NCBI RefSeq assembly: GCF_003050925.1
Contig: NZ_QAOV01000020.1
Location: 1 to 64,000 of the forward strand
Direction of reading: 5' to 3'
DNA from: Pseudomonas sp. GV085
Lineage (GTDB): Bacteria; Pseudomonadota; Gammaproteobacteria; Pseudomonadales; Pseudomonadaceae
DNA: 64,000 nt
Shown here: in pieces, positions 8,317-17,211 of the stretch
How the letters are laid out: each line of letters opens with the position of its first letter
How positions within the stretch are numbered: the stretch's first letter is position 1
Notes under the pieces: generated by a model
Database searches by the model: none
What the model was told of the DNA's origin: nothing
The model's input: the letters and a program-made list of their open reading frames with translations, nothing else
Made by a program: the position numbers and the translations under genes

Positions 8317-9039
8317 TCATGGCATTTGCGGCAGTTCCTGTGGGCGCAGGTCAAACACCAGCACTTCGGCATCCACGCCGTTGCTCAAGGTCAGCGCCTG
8401 TTCGTCACGAACCCGCACACCGTCGCCTTCCTGCAACAACACACCGTTGAGTTCGACGCTGCCCCGGGCCACGTGCACATAGGCGTAGCGGTTGGCGGCG
8501 AGTTCCAGGGTGGCGCTTTCCTTGCCGTCGATCAGGCCGGCATACACCCGTGCATCCTGACGCACCTTCAACGAACCCTTGGCGCCGTCCGGCGAGATGA
8601 TCAGTTGCAGGCGCCCACGTTTTTTCTGGGTGCTGAAGTGCTCTTGCTGATAACGCGGTTTGGCGCCACTGACGTCGGGCACGATCCAGATCTGCAGAAA
8701 GTGCACCGGCCGGGTGTTGGAGTGGTTGAACTCACTGTGGGCCACGCCGCTGCCTGCGCTCATCAGTTGCACGTCGCCGGGGCGGATCACCGAACCTGTG
8801 CCCAGGGTGTCCTTGTGTTCCAGGGCACCTTCAAGCACGTAGGAGAAAATCTCCATGTCGCGGTGCGGGTGTTGGCCGAAGCCTTTACCGGCGGCGACGC
8901 GGTCGTCGTTGATCACCAACAGGTCAGAAAAACCCTGCTCTTTCGGGTTGCGATAGCTGGCGAAGGAAAAGGTATGGAATGACTTCAACCAGCCGTGATT
9001 GGCCAGGCCACGATCCGAGGCTTTGCGAAGAGTCAGCAT
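8317..9039 (-). CDS. Pirin-family protein (YhhW-like)
   Basis: A 240-residue bicupin of the pirin family; some members are quercetin 2,3-dioxygenases. The N-terminal cupin contains the conserved GFGQHPHRDMEIFSYVLEG, with metal-binding His residues near 58-60, and MSAGSGVAHSEFN with a third His and a Glu. The start is ATG 9039, placed seven bases after AAGGAGA; an upstream TTG at 9045 is too close to that site. The gene is single and ends beside a REPIN. The physiological substrate is unknown. Confidence 0.92.
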   Translation of the reverse strand: MLTLRKASDRGLANHGWLKSFHTFSFASYRNPKEQGFSDLLVINDDRVAAGKGFGQHPHRDMEIFSYVLEGALEHKDTLGTGSVIRPGDVQLMSAGSGVAHSEFNHSNTRPVHFLQIWIVPDVSGAKPRYQQEHFSTQKKRGRLQLIISPDGAKGSLKVRQDARVYAGLIDGKESATLELAANRYAYVHVARGSVELNGVLLQEGDGVRVRDEQALTLSNGVDAEVLVFDLRPQELPQMP

Positions 9040-9394
9040 GATCAAATCTCCTTTCAGGACGTGAATTCGTCCGAGTGAGGAGAAGGTTAATGTTTATCGT
9101 TAGATGCAATAAGTAGATGGAAATTGAAATACTGTCTCTATGTGGTTGACAGTTATGTGGGCTGTGTCACGCATTCTTTTTTCGATGCAAGCGCCACATT
9201 TAGCCATAATGCACACCACCCCTGATGCCGGGCGCAGACTTTGTAGGAGCGAGCCTGCTCGCGATGGTCGTTAACGGTGACGCGTTCTGGCTGGATGAAA
9301 GCGGCGCTGTTGAGTCCATCGCGAGCAAGCTCGCTCCTACAGGGGGGCCGTGTTCGGCGGACCGACCTAATTTGATCCCAGTGAATTCCAATCC
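9040..9394. other. Intergenic region between pirin and GlxA-type regulator genes
   Basis: This stretch serves two divergent genes. It holds an AT-rich segment (about 9085-9190) that should contain the divergent promoters, and a REPIN at 9242-9342. I found no further gene. An imperfect repeat around GTTGACAGTTATGTGGGCTG is present but I cannot assign it. Confidence 0.6.
9242..9342 (+). repeat. REPIN (REP doublet)
   Basis: Left arm TGTAGGAGCGAGCCTGCTCG, right arm CGAGCAAGCTCGCTCCTACA. The spacer GTCGTTAACGGTGACGCG...GAGTCC is of the lineage also found at 30881, 32088, 46250 and 54933. It lies about 50 bases upstream of the GlxA-type regulator start and so within its promoter or leader. Confidence 0.92.
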
Positions 9395-10345
9395 ATGAAA
9401 ACCGTGGCAATGGTGCTGTTTCCCGACTTTCTCCTGCTCGATATGGCCGGGCCCATGGAAGTGTTTTCCATCGCCAATCGTTATCTGAAACCCGACGATC
9501 ACTATGTGCTGTCGACCATCGGCACTGAGCACGGCGCACTGCGGGCGTCCAACGGGGTGAGCGTGCATGCCGACCGGCACATCGACCAGGCCTGCGAGGG
9601 TTTTGATTTGCTGCTGGTGCCCGGTGGTCCCGGTGCCTACAACGAAAGGCATCCGCCGTTGCTCGACTGGCTCAGGCACAACGTCAACCGGTCCGCTGGT
9701 TATGGTTCCATCTGCACCGGGGCGTTCGTGCTGGGGCATGCGGGTTTGCTCGATGGCTATCGCGTCACCACCCACTGGCACTACACCGAGCGGCTGATCA
9801 AGGGCTTTCCGAAGGCGACCGTCGAGACCGATCAGATCTTCGTCCAGGACCGCAACCTGATCACCTCCGGTGGCGTCACCGCCGGGATCGACCTGGCCTT
9901 GTCGGTGGTGGCCCGGGACCATGGCAAAAAAGTCGCCCAGGACGTGGCCAAGGTGTTGCTGGTGGTCATGAAACGCCAGGGCGGGCAGGCGCAGTTCAGC
10001 CCGTTGATGGCGGCGGTCGCCCCCCACGAAACGGCGATTACCCGGGTGCAGAACCATGTGCTTGAACATCTCGATGAAACCTATGGCATCGAGCGCATGG
10101 CGGGTCTGGCCAACATGAGCCCGCGTCACTTCGCCAGGGTGTTCGCCCGGGAAGTGAACATGACGCCGATGGAGTTTCTGCAAAGCGCGCGCATCGATTG
10201 CGCCAGGAACCTGCTGGAAACCACCGAGTTGCCGCTCAAGACCGTGGCGTTCAAAAGTGGCTTCGGCAGTGTGCGGCACATGCGTTTTCTGTTCAGTGAA
10301 AGGCTTGGCCTGACCCCGACCCAATACCGCGAGCAGTTCAGCTAG
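9395..10345 (+). CDS. GlxA-family transcriptional regulator (DJ-1/PfpI + AraC)
   Basis: A 316-residue regulator with an N-terminal DJ-1/PfpI-like amidotransferase fold (about 1-190) and a C-terminal AraC helix-turn-helix domain (about 220-316). The nucleophile-elbow position reads GSICTGAFVLGHAGLLDG, with Cys near 105, and is followed by TTHWHYTERL. The DNA-binding domain includes NMSPRHFARVFAREVNMTPMEFLQ. Members control catabolism of amino-acid derivatives or respond to small electrophiles; the effector here is unknown. The gene is monocistronic and has a paralogue at 42811-43785. Confidence 0.92.
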   Translation: MKTVAMVLFPDFLLLDMAGPMEVFSIANRYLKPDDHYVLSTIGTEHGALRASNGVSVHADRHIDQACEGFDLLLVPGGPGAYNERHPPLLDWLRHNVNRSAGYGSICTGAFVLGHAGLLDGYRVTTHWHYTERLIKGFPKATVETDQIFVQDRNLITSGGVTAGIDLALSVVARDHGKKVAQDVAKVLLVVMKRQGGQAQFSPLMAAVAPHETAITRVQNHVLEHLDETYGIERMAGLANMSPRHFARVFAREVNMTPMEFLQSARIDCARNLLETTELPLKTVAFKSGFGSVRHMRFLFSERLGLTPTQYREQFS

Positions 10346-10496
10346 CGCGTATGTCCGTCATGCGCACCGCAATGGCCGTGACGCTCCCCCCGTGGCAGTT
10401 GTACCGTCACCGTGGCCTGCCAAGATACCGCTGAACTCATTGCAAGGACGGTGCGGAGCCTGGGCTGGAAGCCAGGTTTCCAGCGAGTGACAGCCC

Positions 10497-11981
10497 ATGA
10501 ACAGCCTCAGAGATATAAACAGCGAAGCGGTGCTGCAATTCGGGCCCTACGCTTTCCACCTCAGTCAGCGACTGGTGCTGGAGGGCGATCGACCGCTGCG
10601 CCTGGGCGGCCGCGCTCTTGACGTGTTGCAGGTGCTGGTCGAGCACGCAGGTTCAGTGGTCAGCAAGGAAGAGTTGATTGCGCAGGTCTGGCCGCGCTCC
10701 GTGGTCGAAGAGATCAACCTGCGGGTGCACATTGCCGCCCTGCGTCGTGCCCTGGGCGATGGGCAGAACGGCCAGTGCTACATCGTCAACATTCCCCAGC
10801 GCGGCTACAGTTTTGTCGCCCCGGTGCAGCTTTCGCCAGAGCCTGTAGCGTTCCCGAGCGGGACCGTACAAAAGCTGCTGCACAACCTGCCGGCGCGGCT
10901 CACGCCGATTACCGGGCGCGATGCGGTTGTCGGCAGCCTGGTGCGGCAGATGCCGGTGCGCCGATTCATGACCCTGGTCGGGCCTTGCGGGATCGGCAAG
11001 ACCACCGTGGCGCTGCGCGTGGCCGAACTGTTGCTGCAGCACTATCGGCATGGCGTGTGGCTGGTGGACCTGGCGGCGATCGATGACCCGGCGCAAGTGA
11101 CTGATTACCTCACTCGAACCCTTGAACTGAAGGTCGGCACCACGCTGGAGACGCTGGCGCAGCGGCATGCCTTGTTGGTGCTCGACAATTGCGAACACCT
11201 GCTCGAACGCTGCCAGACGTTGATCGAGACACTGCTGCATTCGATGCCCCGACTGTCGATCCTCGCCACCAGCCGCGAGCCACTCAAGGCGTCTGGCGAA
11301 ACCGTATTGCGTCTGCCACCGCTGGCGGTGCCGCCGGCGTCAGGGCTGCGCAGCGTCGCCGAGGTCATGGGCTATTCGGCGGTGCAGTTGTTCGTCAGCC
11401 GTGCCCGGGCTCGATTGCACGGGTTCACCCTGCGCGAACAAGACCTCAGGACCGTACGGGATATCTGCCGACGCCTCGATGGCCTGCCGCTGGCGATTGA
11501 ACTGGCCGCGGCGCAAATCGATGCGTTGGCGCTGGTGGGGTTGCAAGCGCAACTCGACAACTGTTTTCAGCTGCTGACTCAGGGCCGCCGCACAGCCGTT
11601 CCCCGACATCAGACCCTCAAAGCCGCTCTGGACTGGAGCTACGAACGGTTGACTGCCGTGGAGCAAACCGTGTTGCAGCGTCTGGCGGTGTTCAAAATGG
11701 CGTTTACCCAGGACGCAGCGATTGGCGTGATCAGTTGCGACGGGCTGCCCGCCGCCGAGCTGATCAAGGTGATGGAGAGCCTCGCTCTCAAGTCACTGCT
11801 GTCCCAGGAGCAGGGCGGCGGTGTTACCCGTTACCGCTTTCTCAACACCACCCGCACCTACGCACTGGAAAAACTCGAACTCAGTGGTCAATTGCGAACC
11901 CTTGAAATGCGTTATGCGGCATACATCAGTAAAACGTGCTGGTCTTCAGGCCGACAGGTGGCATTGCAACTCGTCGAGTAG
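10497..11981 (+). CDS. Winged-helix/NB-ARC ATPase regulator, apparently C-terminally truncated
   Basis: A 494-residue regulator. Residues about 13-105 form an OmpR/PhoB-type winged helix (LRLGGRALDVLQVLVEHAGSV to PQRGYSFVAP). They are followed by an NB-ARC/AAA-like ATPase with P-loop GPCGIGKTTV (about 162-171), LLVLDNCEHLL, and LDGLPLAIELAAAQ. The protein stops shortly after this ATPase, whereas the convergent paralogue at 11946 continues for about 450 residues of helical repeats. Its last 12 codons lie antisense to the end of that paralogue. The shape suggests loss of the repeat domain by deletion or recombination; a naturally short form is possible. The start at 10497 has only a weak upstream site. 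Confidence 0.85.
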   Translation: MNSLRDINSEAVLQFGPYAFHLSQRLVLEGDRPLRLGGRALDVLQVLVEHAGSVVSKEELIAQVWPRSVVEEINLRVHIAALRRALGDGQNGQCYIVNIPQRGYSFVAPVQLSPEPVAFPSGTVQKLLHNLPARLTPITGRDAVVGSLVRQMPVRRFMTLVGPCGIGKTTVALRVAELLLQHYRHGVWLVDLAAIDDPAQVTDYLTRTLELKVGTTLETLAQRHALLVLDNCEHLLERCQTLIETLLHSMPRLSILATSREPLKASGETVLRLPPLAVPPASGLRSVAEVMGYSAVQLFVSRARARLHGFTLREQDLRTVRDICRRLDGLPLAIELAAAQIDALALVGLQAQLDNCFQLLTQGRRTAVPRHQTLKAALDWSYERLTAVEQTVLQRLAVFKMAFTQDAAIGVISCDGLPAAELIKVMESLALKSLLSQEQGGGVTRYRFLNTTRTYALEKLELSGQLRTLEMRYAAYISKTCWSSGRQVALQLVE

Positions 11982-14795
11982 CCGGCGAACCGTCATCAGG
12001 TCAGGCGTGGCAAAACCTTCGGTGAAGCGCTCGTAGATCGGTGCCAGCAGGTCATACGCCCTTTGGCGGTGGCCTTGACGCTGCCACAGTTGCGCCAGCG
12101 AGGTGGCGCTGCGCAGCTCCCAGGCCAGTGCACCCTGAGTTCTGGCCACGTTGAGTGCCTTGAGCAGCACGGTTTCGGCCGTCGCGGCGTTGACCGGGCA
12201 ATCCGTTGCCAGCAACGTCTTGGCCCTGGCCCGCAGAATCTCTGCGGTGCTCCAGCCCGACACACCGTTTTTTGCGCGTTCGAGCAAACCATCGTCGACG
12301 TATGTCGAATCCAGCGTGACCATGATGTCTTTGATCAAACCGACGCTTTGGCGGCCGGTTGGCCGAACATTGGTGCCACCGATCACCTGCGCGTAGTGTT
12401 GCGCCCAGTTGTAGAACAGTAGAATCGAGTGTTTCTGCGCCTGTTCCAGCAGCAGGCGCAGGAGTTCGCGGGCGCTGCGGGTGTCGCCGTTGTAGTAAGC
12501 GATCAGGCAGCCGGAGAGCGCCAGGGTGTAGCAGATCGACGTGCCGTGGTTGATCTGCAAGGCGATGTCCAGTGCCTGCCGGGCCGCGCGCCAGGCCTGC
12601 TCCGGTTGGCCTTGCAGCCAGAGGATGCGCGCGTGGATGGTCAGCGCCGCAACGCTCTGGTCGTATTGCACGCCGAAAGCATGGGTGAAACGGTTGAGAT
12701 GACCGCTGTGGGCCATGCGTTGCAGCACCTGTTCGGCATGCTCCCGAGCCTGATGCTGGTCGCCGCAGAAGTGCAGGGCCAGTACCCGCAATCGATGCAT
12801 GCTCAGGGACATCAGGGCGTCGTCCTGCAGCCCCAGTTGATCGAATTGCCGGCTCTGCTCCTGGGCCATCCGGTAATGACCGCAACAGAGATTGACCGCC
12901 AGGTGACCGGAAATCGCCAGTAACTGGCCAGCCACATCGTTGCACTGTCGGGCCAGGTTGTGGGCGCTGACGAAAGCGCCGACGGTTTCGTCGGTCCCCC
13001 CCTGCGTGTGATAACAGGCGCTGCCCAGGGCCAGCATGAGGGCCATCTTCAAGCGCGGGCAAGGCTCGGGTGACTGCTCGAGCAAGGCCAGGGCCTTGCG
13101 CACATAACCGCCGTGTTCCTTGAGCAGTGACAACTCCTGCCACAGGGGAGTGGACTTCGCGGCCAGGCGAATCGCCAGTGCCTGCGGCCCTTGAGCGTGC
13201 AAACCCCAATCGAGGGTTGCACGGATGTCCTCCAGAGCCCGGCCATAGCGCTCGATCCACAGGTCGGTCGACGTTTTCTCCCAGTCGTCCTGGGCCTGTT
13301 GCATCAGCACCAGGCAGCGCTCGGCATGGCGTTCCCGCGTGCCGGGCAGGTCGGCGGTTTGCGCAAGTTTTTCCAGGGCGTAGCCGCGGGTGGTGTCGAG
13401 CAGACGGTAGTACACGTCTTCGTCGCCCACTTCCACGTTCAGTAACGACTTGGCGACCAGTTGCGTGATTGAACCGAACACCTCGCGCGGTTCCATGTGT
13501 TCGCCGACGATCACTGCCGCTGCCGACTCCAGGGTGAAGCCTGCGCAAAACACACTCAGTCGGCGCAGGCAGGTCTTTTCGCAGGCAGTGAGCAGTTCGA
13601 AGCTCCAGTCCAATGTTGCACGCAGGGTCTGATGGCGTGCCAGGGGTGTCTGGCAGGACTGGTTCAGCAACCGGAAGCTGCTTTGCAACTGCGCCAGCAA
13701 GCCGTGCAATCCGAAGTTGCCCACTTGCGCCGCTGCCAGTTCGATGGCCAGCGGTATGCCGTCCAGTCGATGGCAAATGTCTATCAGCAGCGGCAGTTCA
13801 TCATCGGCCAGTTCAAAGCTGTCATGACTGGCCATGGCCCGCTCGACAAACAGTTGCAGGGCGGAAAAGGTCATGGCCTGGGCGCGGTCGAGGACGGCGA
13901 TGGGCGGCGGGCAGTCGAGTGACTCCAGGCGCTGGACGAATTCCCCTTCGGCCCGCAGGCTCTCGCGGCTGGTGGCGAGGATGTGCACGTGCGGCGCACT
14001 GCGCAGAATGTCTTCGCTGAGCTGGGCAATGGCGTCGATCAAGTGCTCGCAGTTGTCGATGATCAGCAGCATGTGGCGATCGCGCAGAGAGTCTGCAAGT
14101 CCGCTCAGGGGGGCGTCGTCGTGCAGGGCCAGTTCGAGTAGCGTCGCCAGATGACCGTTAATCATCAGCGGGCAGTTGATCGGGGCCAGGTCCAGCAGGT
14201 GTATGCCGTCCCGGTAGCGACCGATCATTTGTTCGGCGACCTGCAGGGCTACGGTGGTCTTGCCGATGCCGCCGGGGCCGAGGAGGGTGATGAAGCGCTG
14301 GCGGGGCAGTTGCTCCATCAGGTTGTCGACCAGGGTCTGCCGGCCGATCATGCGCGTGCGGCGCACCGGCAGGTTATGCCGGCTCGACGCGGAACGTGCG
14401 GGTCCCGGCGCTTGCTCGGCCTGTACCAGTGAATGCGGTGCGACGAAACTGTACCCGCGCTGGGCCACGGTGACGATGTAGCGCTGGCCGGCCTGACCGT
14501 CGCCGAGCGCCTTGCGCAAGGCGGCCATGTGCACCCGCAGGTTGATGTCTTCGACCACGCTGTTGGGCCAGACCCGGGCGATCAATTGTTGCTTGCTGAC
14601 CACGTTGCCAGCGTGTTCCAGCAGGATCAACAGAATGTCCATGGCGCGCCGTCCCAGGCGCAAGGGCTGGTCGGCCTCCATCACCAGGCGTTGTCCGGGG
14701 TAGACCCGGTAGGGGCCGAAATGCACAGCCTGTTCGGGGGAAAGGGTCAACGAGTCGCTCCTGTTGCATCCGTCTGGTTCGCGGTTTTGGAGCAT
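11946..14795 (-). CDS. Winged-helix/NB-ARC/helical-repeat transcriptional regulator
   Basis: A 949-residue signal-integrating regulator of the AfsR/MalT-like architecture. The OmpR-type DNA-binding domain is at about 25-118 (LRLGRRAMDILLILLEHAGN). The STAND-type ATPase has P-loop GPGGIGKTTV near 175, LLIIDNCEHLIDA, and LDGIPLAIELAAAQ. A long C-terminal region of TPR-like helices follows (about 500-949). The start at 14795 has GAGGA five bases upstream. It converges with a shorter paralogue and overlaps it by 36 bases. It diverges from the flavodoxin/alpha-beta hydrolase pair, which may be its target. Such proteins usually switch on when an inducer or partner protein binds the repeat domain. 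Confidence 0.92.
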   Translation of the reverse strand: MLQNREPDGCNRSDSLTLSPEQAVHFGPYRVYPGQRLVMEADQPLRLGRRAMDILLILLEHAGNVVSKQQLIARVWPNSVVEDINLRVHMAALRKALGDGQAGQRYIVTVAQRGYSFVAPHSLVQAEQAPGPARSASSRHNLPVRRTRMIGRQTLVDNLMEQLPRQRFITLLGPGGIGKTTVALQVAEQMIGRYRDGIHLLDLAPINCPLMINGHLATLLELALHDDAPLSGLADSLRDRHMLLIIDNCEHLIDAIAQLSEDILRSAPHVHILATSRESLRAEGEFVQRLESLDCPPPIAVLDRAQAMTFSALQLFVERAMASHDSFELADDELPLLIDICHRLDGIPLAIELAAAQVGNFGLHGLLAQLQSSFRLLNQSCQTPLARHQTLRATLDWSFELLTACEKTCLRRLSVFCAGFTLESAAAVIVGEHMEPREVFGSITQLVAKSLLNVEVGDEDVYYRLLDTTRGYALEKLAQTADLPGTRERHAERCLVLMQQAQDDWEKTSTDLWIERYGRALEDIRATLDWGLHAQGPQALAIRLAAKSTPLWQELSLLKEHGGYVRKALALLEQSPEPCPRLKMALMLALGSACYHTQGGTDETVGAFVSAHNLARQCNDVAGQLLAISGHLAVNLCCGHYRMAQEQSRQFDQLGLQDDALMSLSMHRLRVLALHFCGDQHQAREHAEQVLQRMAHSGHLNRFTHAFGVQYDQSVAALTIHARILWLQGQPEQAWRAARQALDIALQINHGTSICYTLALSGCLIAYYNGDTRSARELLRLLLEQAQKHSILLFYNWAQHYAQVIGGTNVRPTGRQSVGLIKDIMVTLDSTYVDDGLLERAKNGVSGWSTAEILRARAKTLLATDCPVNAATAETVLLKALNVARTQGALAWELRSATSLAQLWQRQGHRQRAYDLLAPIYERFTEGFATPDLMTVRRLLDELQCHLSA

Positions 14796-14942
14796 ATTCC
14801 TCAGGTTTTTTACCTAGCGCAATGCGCCGCCCGGGTGACTGATGAGGGCAGGCATTGACTCTAACGTATCGGCCAATGGCTGTCGGTCCCGCGATCATTG
14901 GGCGCGACAGACGGACAGCAGTTGCCGAGGCTTTTTGCGCGC

Positions 14943-14971
14943 CATGGAAATTTAACAACGTTTAACTCGTC
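14943..14971 (+). promoter_or_regulatory. Copy B of shared promoter-proximal motif
   Basis: CATGGAA, two extra bases, then the 20-base core TTAACAACGTTTAACTCGTC. The core is exactly repeated on the minus strand at 17212-17231, where CATGGAA also precedes it. Here it points toward the flavodoxin gene. It is either an operator (the core contains AACGTT) or a non-standard promoter: GGAA near one end and CGTC near the other resemble extracytoplasmic sigma-factor elements, though the spacing differs between the copies. Confidence 0.7.
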
Positions 14972-15058
14972 GCGCGTCCGGTTTGCGTCCAAAACTCTCC
15001 CTCTTCAACTTCCACTGAAGGCAGGGATGAAATGTCAGTCAGCCGCGAGCAGCTCAAT

Positions 15059-15147
15059 GTGGGAGCGAGCCTGCTCGCGAAGGCGGTGTCACATTCAGCA
15101 TATGCGATGACTGACACAATGCTTTCGCGAGTAGGCTCGCTCCCACA
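15059..15147 (+). repeat. REPIN in the 5' leader of the flavodoxin gene
   Basis: TGTGGGAGCGAGCCTGCTCGC on the left and GCGAGTAGGCTCGCTCCCACA on the right, in the CCCACA variant. Its end is immediately followed by AAGGAC, the likely ribosome-binding site of the gene starting at 15160, so a large RNA hairpin should form directly before the translation start. It may have inserted between promoter and gene. Confidence 0.88.
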
Positions 15148-15159
15148 AAGGACAGAGCA

Positions 15160-15774
15160 ATGAGCAACGTGGTGGTGGTCTATCACAGTGGCTACGGGCA
15201 CACCCGGGTCATGGCCGAAGCCGTGGCCGGGGGCGTGGAACGGCACCTGGGCAGCACCTGCCAGTTGATTCCGGTCGAGGACGTGGACGAGCACTGGGAG
15301 CGGCTGCACAACGCCGACGCCATCATCTTTGGTGCGCCGACCTACATGGGCAGCGCCTCGGCGGCCTTCAAGGGCTTCATGGAGGCCACGGCGGCGTTCT
15401 ACCTGGCCCAGCCCTGGCGCGACAAACTGGCAGCCGGTTTCACCAATTCCGGCTGCCTGTGCGGCGACAAACTCAGCACCTTGTTGCAGATGGCCGTGTT
15501 CGCCGCCCAGCACTCGATGATCTGGGTCGGCCTCGACCTGCTGCCGGCGCGCTCCAGCACCGGCGCGTTCAACGGCCAACTCAATCGCCTGGGCAGCTCA
15601 CTGGGCGCCATGGCCCAGTCGAATGTCGAACAATCCCCCGACGATGCCCCTCCGCCCGAGGATCGCTGCACCGCCGCGCACCTGGGCGAGCGTGTGGCGC
15701 GCCTGGCGGATCGCATGAACCCGCTACCGGTTTGTTTCACCCCCCAACCCTCGTTAAGGAAGCATCACCCATGA
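15160..15774 (+). CDS. Flavodoxin-fold NAD(P)H oxidoreductase (WrbA-like)
   Basis: A 204-residue cytoplasmic FMN-binding protein. The phosphate loop YHSGYGHTRVMAEAVAGGV is at residues 8-26, the GAPTYMGSAS motif at about 59-68, and a typical NSGCLCGDK segment follows near 98. The family includes WrbA-type NAD(P)H:quinone reductases, which make two-electron reductions of quinones. It overlaps the following alpha/beta hydrolase gene by ATGA, so the two are co-translated. Upstream lie the shared 20-base motif and a REPIN. It diverges from the large NB-ARC regulator, a plausible controller. Confidence 0.88.
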   Translation: MSNVVVVYHSGYGHTRVMAEAVAGGVERHLGSTCQLIPVEDVDEHWERLHNADAIIFGAPTYMGSASAAFKGFMEATAAFYLAQPWRDKLAAGFTNSGCLCGDKLSTLLQMAVFAAQHSMIWVGLDLLPARSSTGAFNGQLNRLGSSLGAMAQSNVEQSPDDAPPPEDRCTAAHLGERVARLADRMNPLPVCFTPQPSLRKHHP

Positions 15775-16595
15775 GCACCTTTACTACCCGCGACGGCGTC
15801 GAGATTTACTACAAGGACTGGGGCACCGGTCAGCCGATTGTCTTCAGCCACGGCTGGCCGCTGAACGCCGACAGCTGGGAGTCGCAGATGATCTTCCTGG
15901 CCTCCAAGGGCTACAGGGTCATCGCCCACGACCGTCGCGGTCATGGGCGTTCCAGCCAGCCGTGGTCGGGCAATGACATGGACCATTACGCCGACGATCT
16001 GGCGCAGTTGATCGAGCTGCTGGATCTGCAAGACGCTGTGCTGTTCGGCTTCTCCACCGGCGGTGGCGAGGTGGCGCGTTACATCGGTCGCCACGGCACC
16101 GGCCGCGTGGCCAAGGCCGGGCTGATATCCGCCGTGCCACCACAGATGCTCAAGACCGAAGCCAACCCCGGCGGCCTGCCGCTGGAAGTATTCGACGGCA
16201 TCCGCCAGGCCTCGCTGGCCGACCGTTCGCAGCTGTACATCGACCTCGCCAGCGGCCCGTTCTTCGGCTTCAACAAACCCGGCGCGAAACCGTCCCAGGG
16301 CATGATCGACTGGTTCTGGATGCAGGGCATGATGGCCGGCCACAAGAACGCCTATGACTGCATCAAGGCGTTCTCGGAAACCGACTTCACCGAAGATTTG
16401 AAGAAGTTCGACGTGCCGACCCTGGTGGTGCATGGCGATGCGGATCAGGTCGTGCCCTACGAAGCGGCGGGCGTCTCCTCTGCCAGGCTGGTGAAGGGCT
16501 CGACCCTGAAGATTTACCCGGGCGCCCCTCACGGTTTGACGGACACCCATAAGGACCAGCTCAACGCGGATCTGTTGGCGTTCTTGAAAGGTTAA
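15771..16595 (+). CDS. Alpha/beta hydrolase, non-haem chloroperoxidase type
   Basis: A 274-residue hydrolase of the cofactor-free haloperoxidase/esterase branch. It starts TTRDGVEIYYKDWGTGQP. The oxyanion region is HGWPLNADSW, the nucleophile elbow is GFSTGGGE (Ser near 97), and the acid and His lie in HGDADQVVP and PGAPHGL. The length matches the family at about 275. The ATG at 15771 overlaps the preceding stop. Such enzymes hydrolyse esters or perhydrolyse short acids; a joint role with the flavodoxin in quinone or peroxide stress is inference. Confidence 0.92.
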   Translation: MSTFTTRDGVEIYYKDWGTGQPIVFSHGWPLNADSWESQMIFLASKGYRVIAHDRRGHGRSSQPWSGNDMDHYADDLAQLIELLDLQDAVLFGFSTGGGEVARYIGRHGTGRVAKAGLISAVPPQMLKTEANPGGLPLEVFDGIRQASLADRSQLYIDLASGPFFGFNKPGAKPSQGMIDWFWMQGMMAGHKNAYDCIKAFSETDFTEDLKKFDVPTLVVHGDADQVVPYEAAGVSSARLVKGSTLKIYPGAPHGLTDTHKDQLNADLLAFLKG

Positions 16596-16606
16596 AAAGC
16601 CGGATC

Positions 16607-16682
16607 AAAAGATCGCAGGCTTCGCCAGCTCCTACAGGGTCGCGTGCATACCCGTAGGAGCTGGCGAAGGCTGTGATCTTTT
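16607..16682 (+). repeat. REP-like palindrome, GATCTTTTG class
   Basis: A second class of Pseudomonas repeat: AAAAGATCGCAGGCTTCGCC on the left is mirrored at the right end, with GTAGGAGCTGGCGAAGG as the inner arm. It sits between convergent genes and can terminate transcription from both sides. The AraC gene on the minus strand reads into it and uses a stop codon inside it. Confidence 0.85.
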
Positions 16683-17099
16683 GCCGTTGAGGGCGGTGCC
16701 GCGGACAAACTGACAGCGCCACGCAAACGGATTGATGCCTTCGCTGCGGGTGAAGATGTGGCTGAAGTGCGCCTGATCGCAGAAGCCGCATTCAAGGCTG
16801 ATCTGCGTAAGGCTCATGTCGGTGTACCGGATCAATTGCTTGGCCAGGGCAATGCGCTGCTGGCGGATCCAGTCCTGGGGCGAGAGACCGGTGCTGCACT
16901 TGAACGCGCGGGAGAAGTGACTGCGCGATAGGGCGCAGGCCTGTGCCAGCTCGCTGACTTCCAGGCTGTCGCCCAGGCGTTCGAGGATCAATTGTTTAAC
17001 CAGCTTTTCGCGTTGCGGGCTGAGGCCGCCGGTGTGGGTCTTGCGTGGTTCGCTGGCAGGTGCGCGGGCGGTGGTGTGCTGTGGGTAAGCCATGGCCAT
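16632..17099 (-). CDS. AraC-family regulator (HTH domain with short N-terminus)
   Basis: About 155 residues if started at ATG 17099, giving little more than the AraC DNA-binding domain: LEVSELAQACALSRSHFSRAFKCSTG, then MSLTQISLECGFCDQAHFSHIFTRSEGINPF. A start at ATG 17237 would add 46 residues, but that segment spans the motif repeated at 14943, where it cannot be coding, so the shorter form is preferred. Neither start has a good ribosome-binding site. The last 17 codons or so (tail RSQPSPAPTGMHATL) are read from the REP-like palindrome at 16607-16682, suggesting that the original stop codon was displaced. Confidence 0.82.
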   Translation of the reverse strand: MAMAYPQHTTARAPASEPRKTHTGGLSPQREKLVKQLILERLGDSLEVSELAQACALSRSHFSRAFKCSTGLSPQDWIRQQRIALAKQLIRYTDMSLTQISLECGFCDQAHFSHIFTRSEGINPFAWRCQFVRGTALNGKRSQPSPAPTGMHATL

Positions 17100-17211
17100 T
17101 GTCCGGTCGGGGAGGAAAAGCGCTGGCGCCCGGTTTGAGCGATCAGCACCGTTACTCTGGAAAAACAGTTCTGCGCTGAGGGCTTCATTGTTGGCGGCGC
17201 CCGCTGTGGCT

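Larger units (their letters stand above)
14796..15159. other. Divergent regulatory region with shared motif and REPIN
   Basis: This stretch lies between the large regulator and the flavodoxin gene. It contains the motif at 14943-14971 that recurs upstream of the AraC gene, a purine/pyrimidine-mixed leader, and a REPIN at 15059-15147 that ends at the ribosome-binding site of the next gene. No additional gene is supported. Confidence 0.65.

Noticed and set aside
12052..13776. A 574-codon open frame within the large regulator gene in another minus-strand frame
   Set aside because: It lies wholly inside the 949-residue regulator, which has recognisable domains, and it is very Arg/Pro/Gly-rich.
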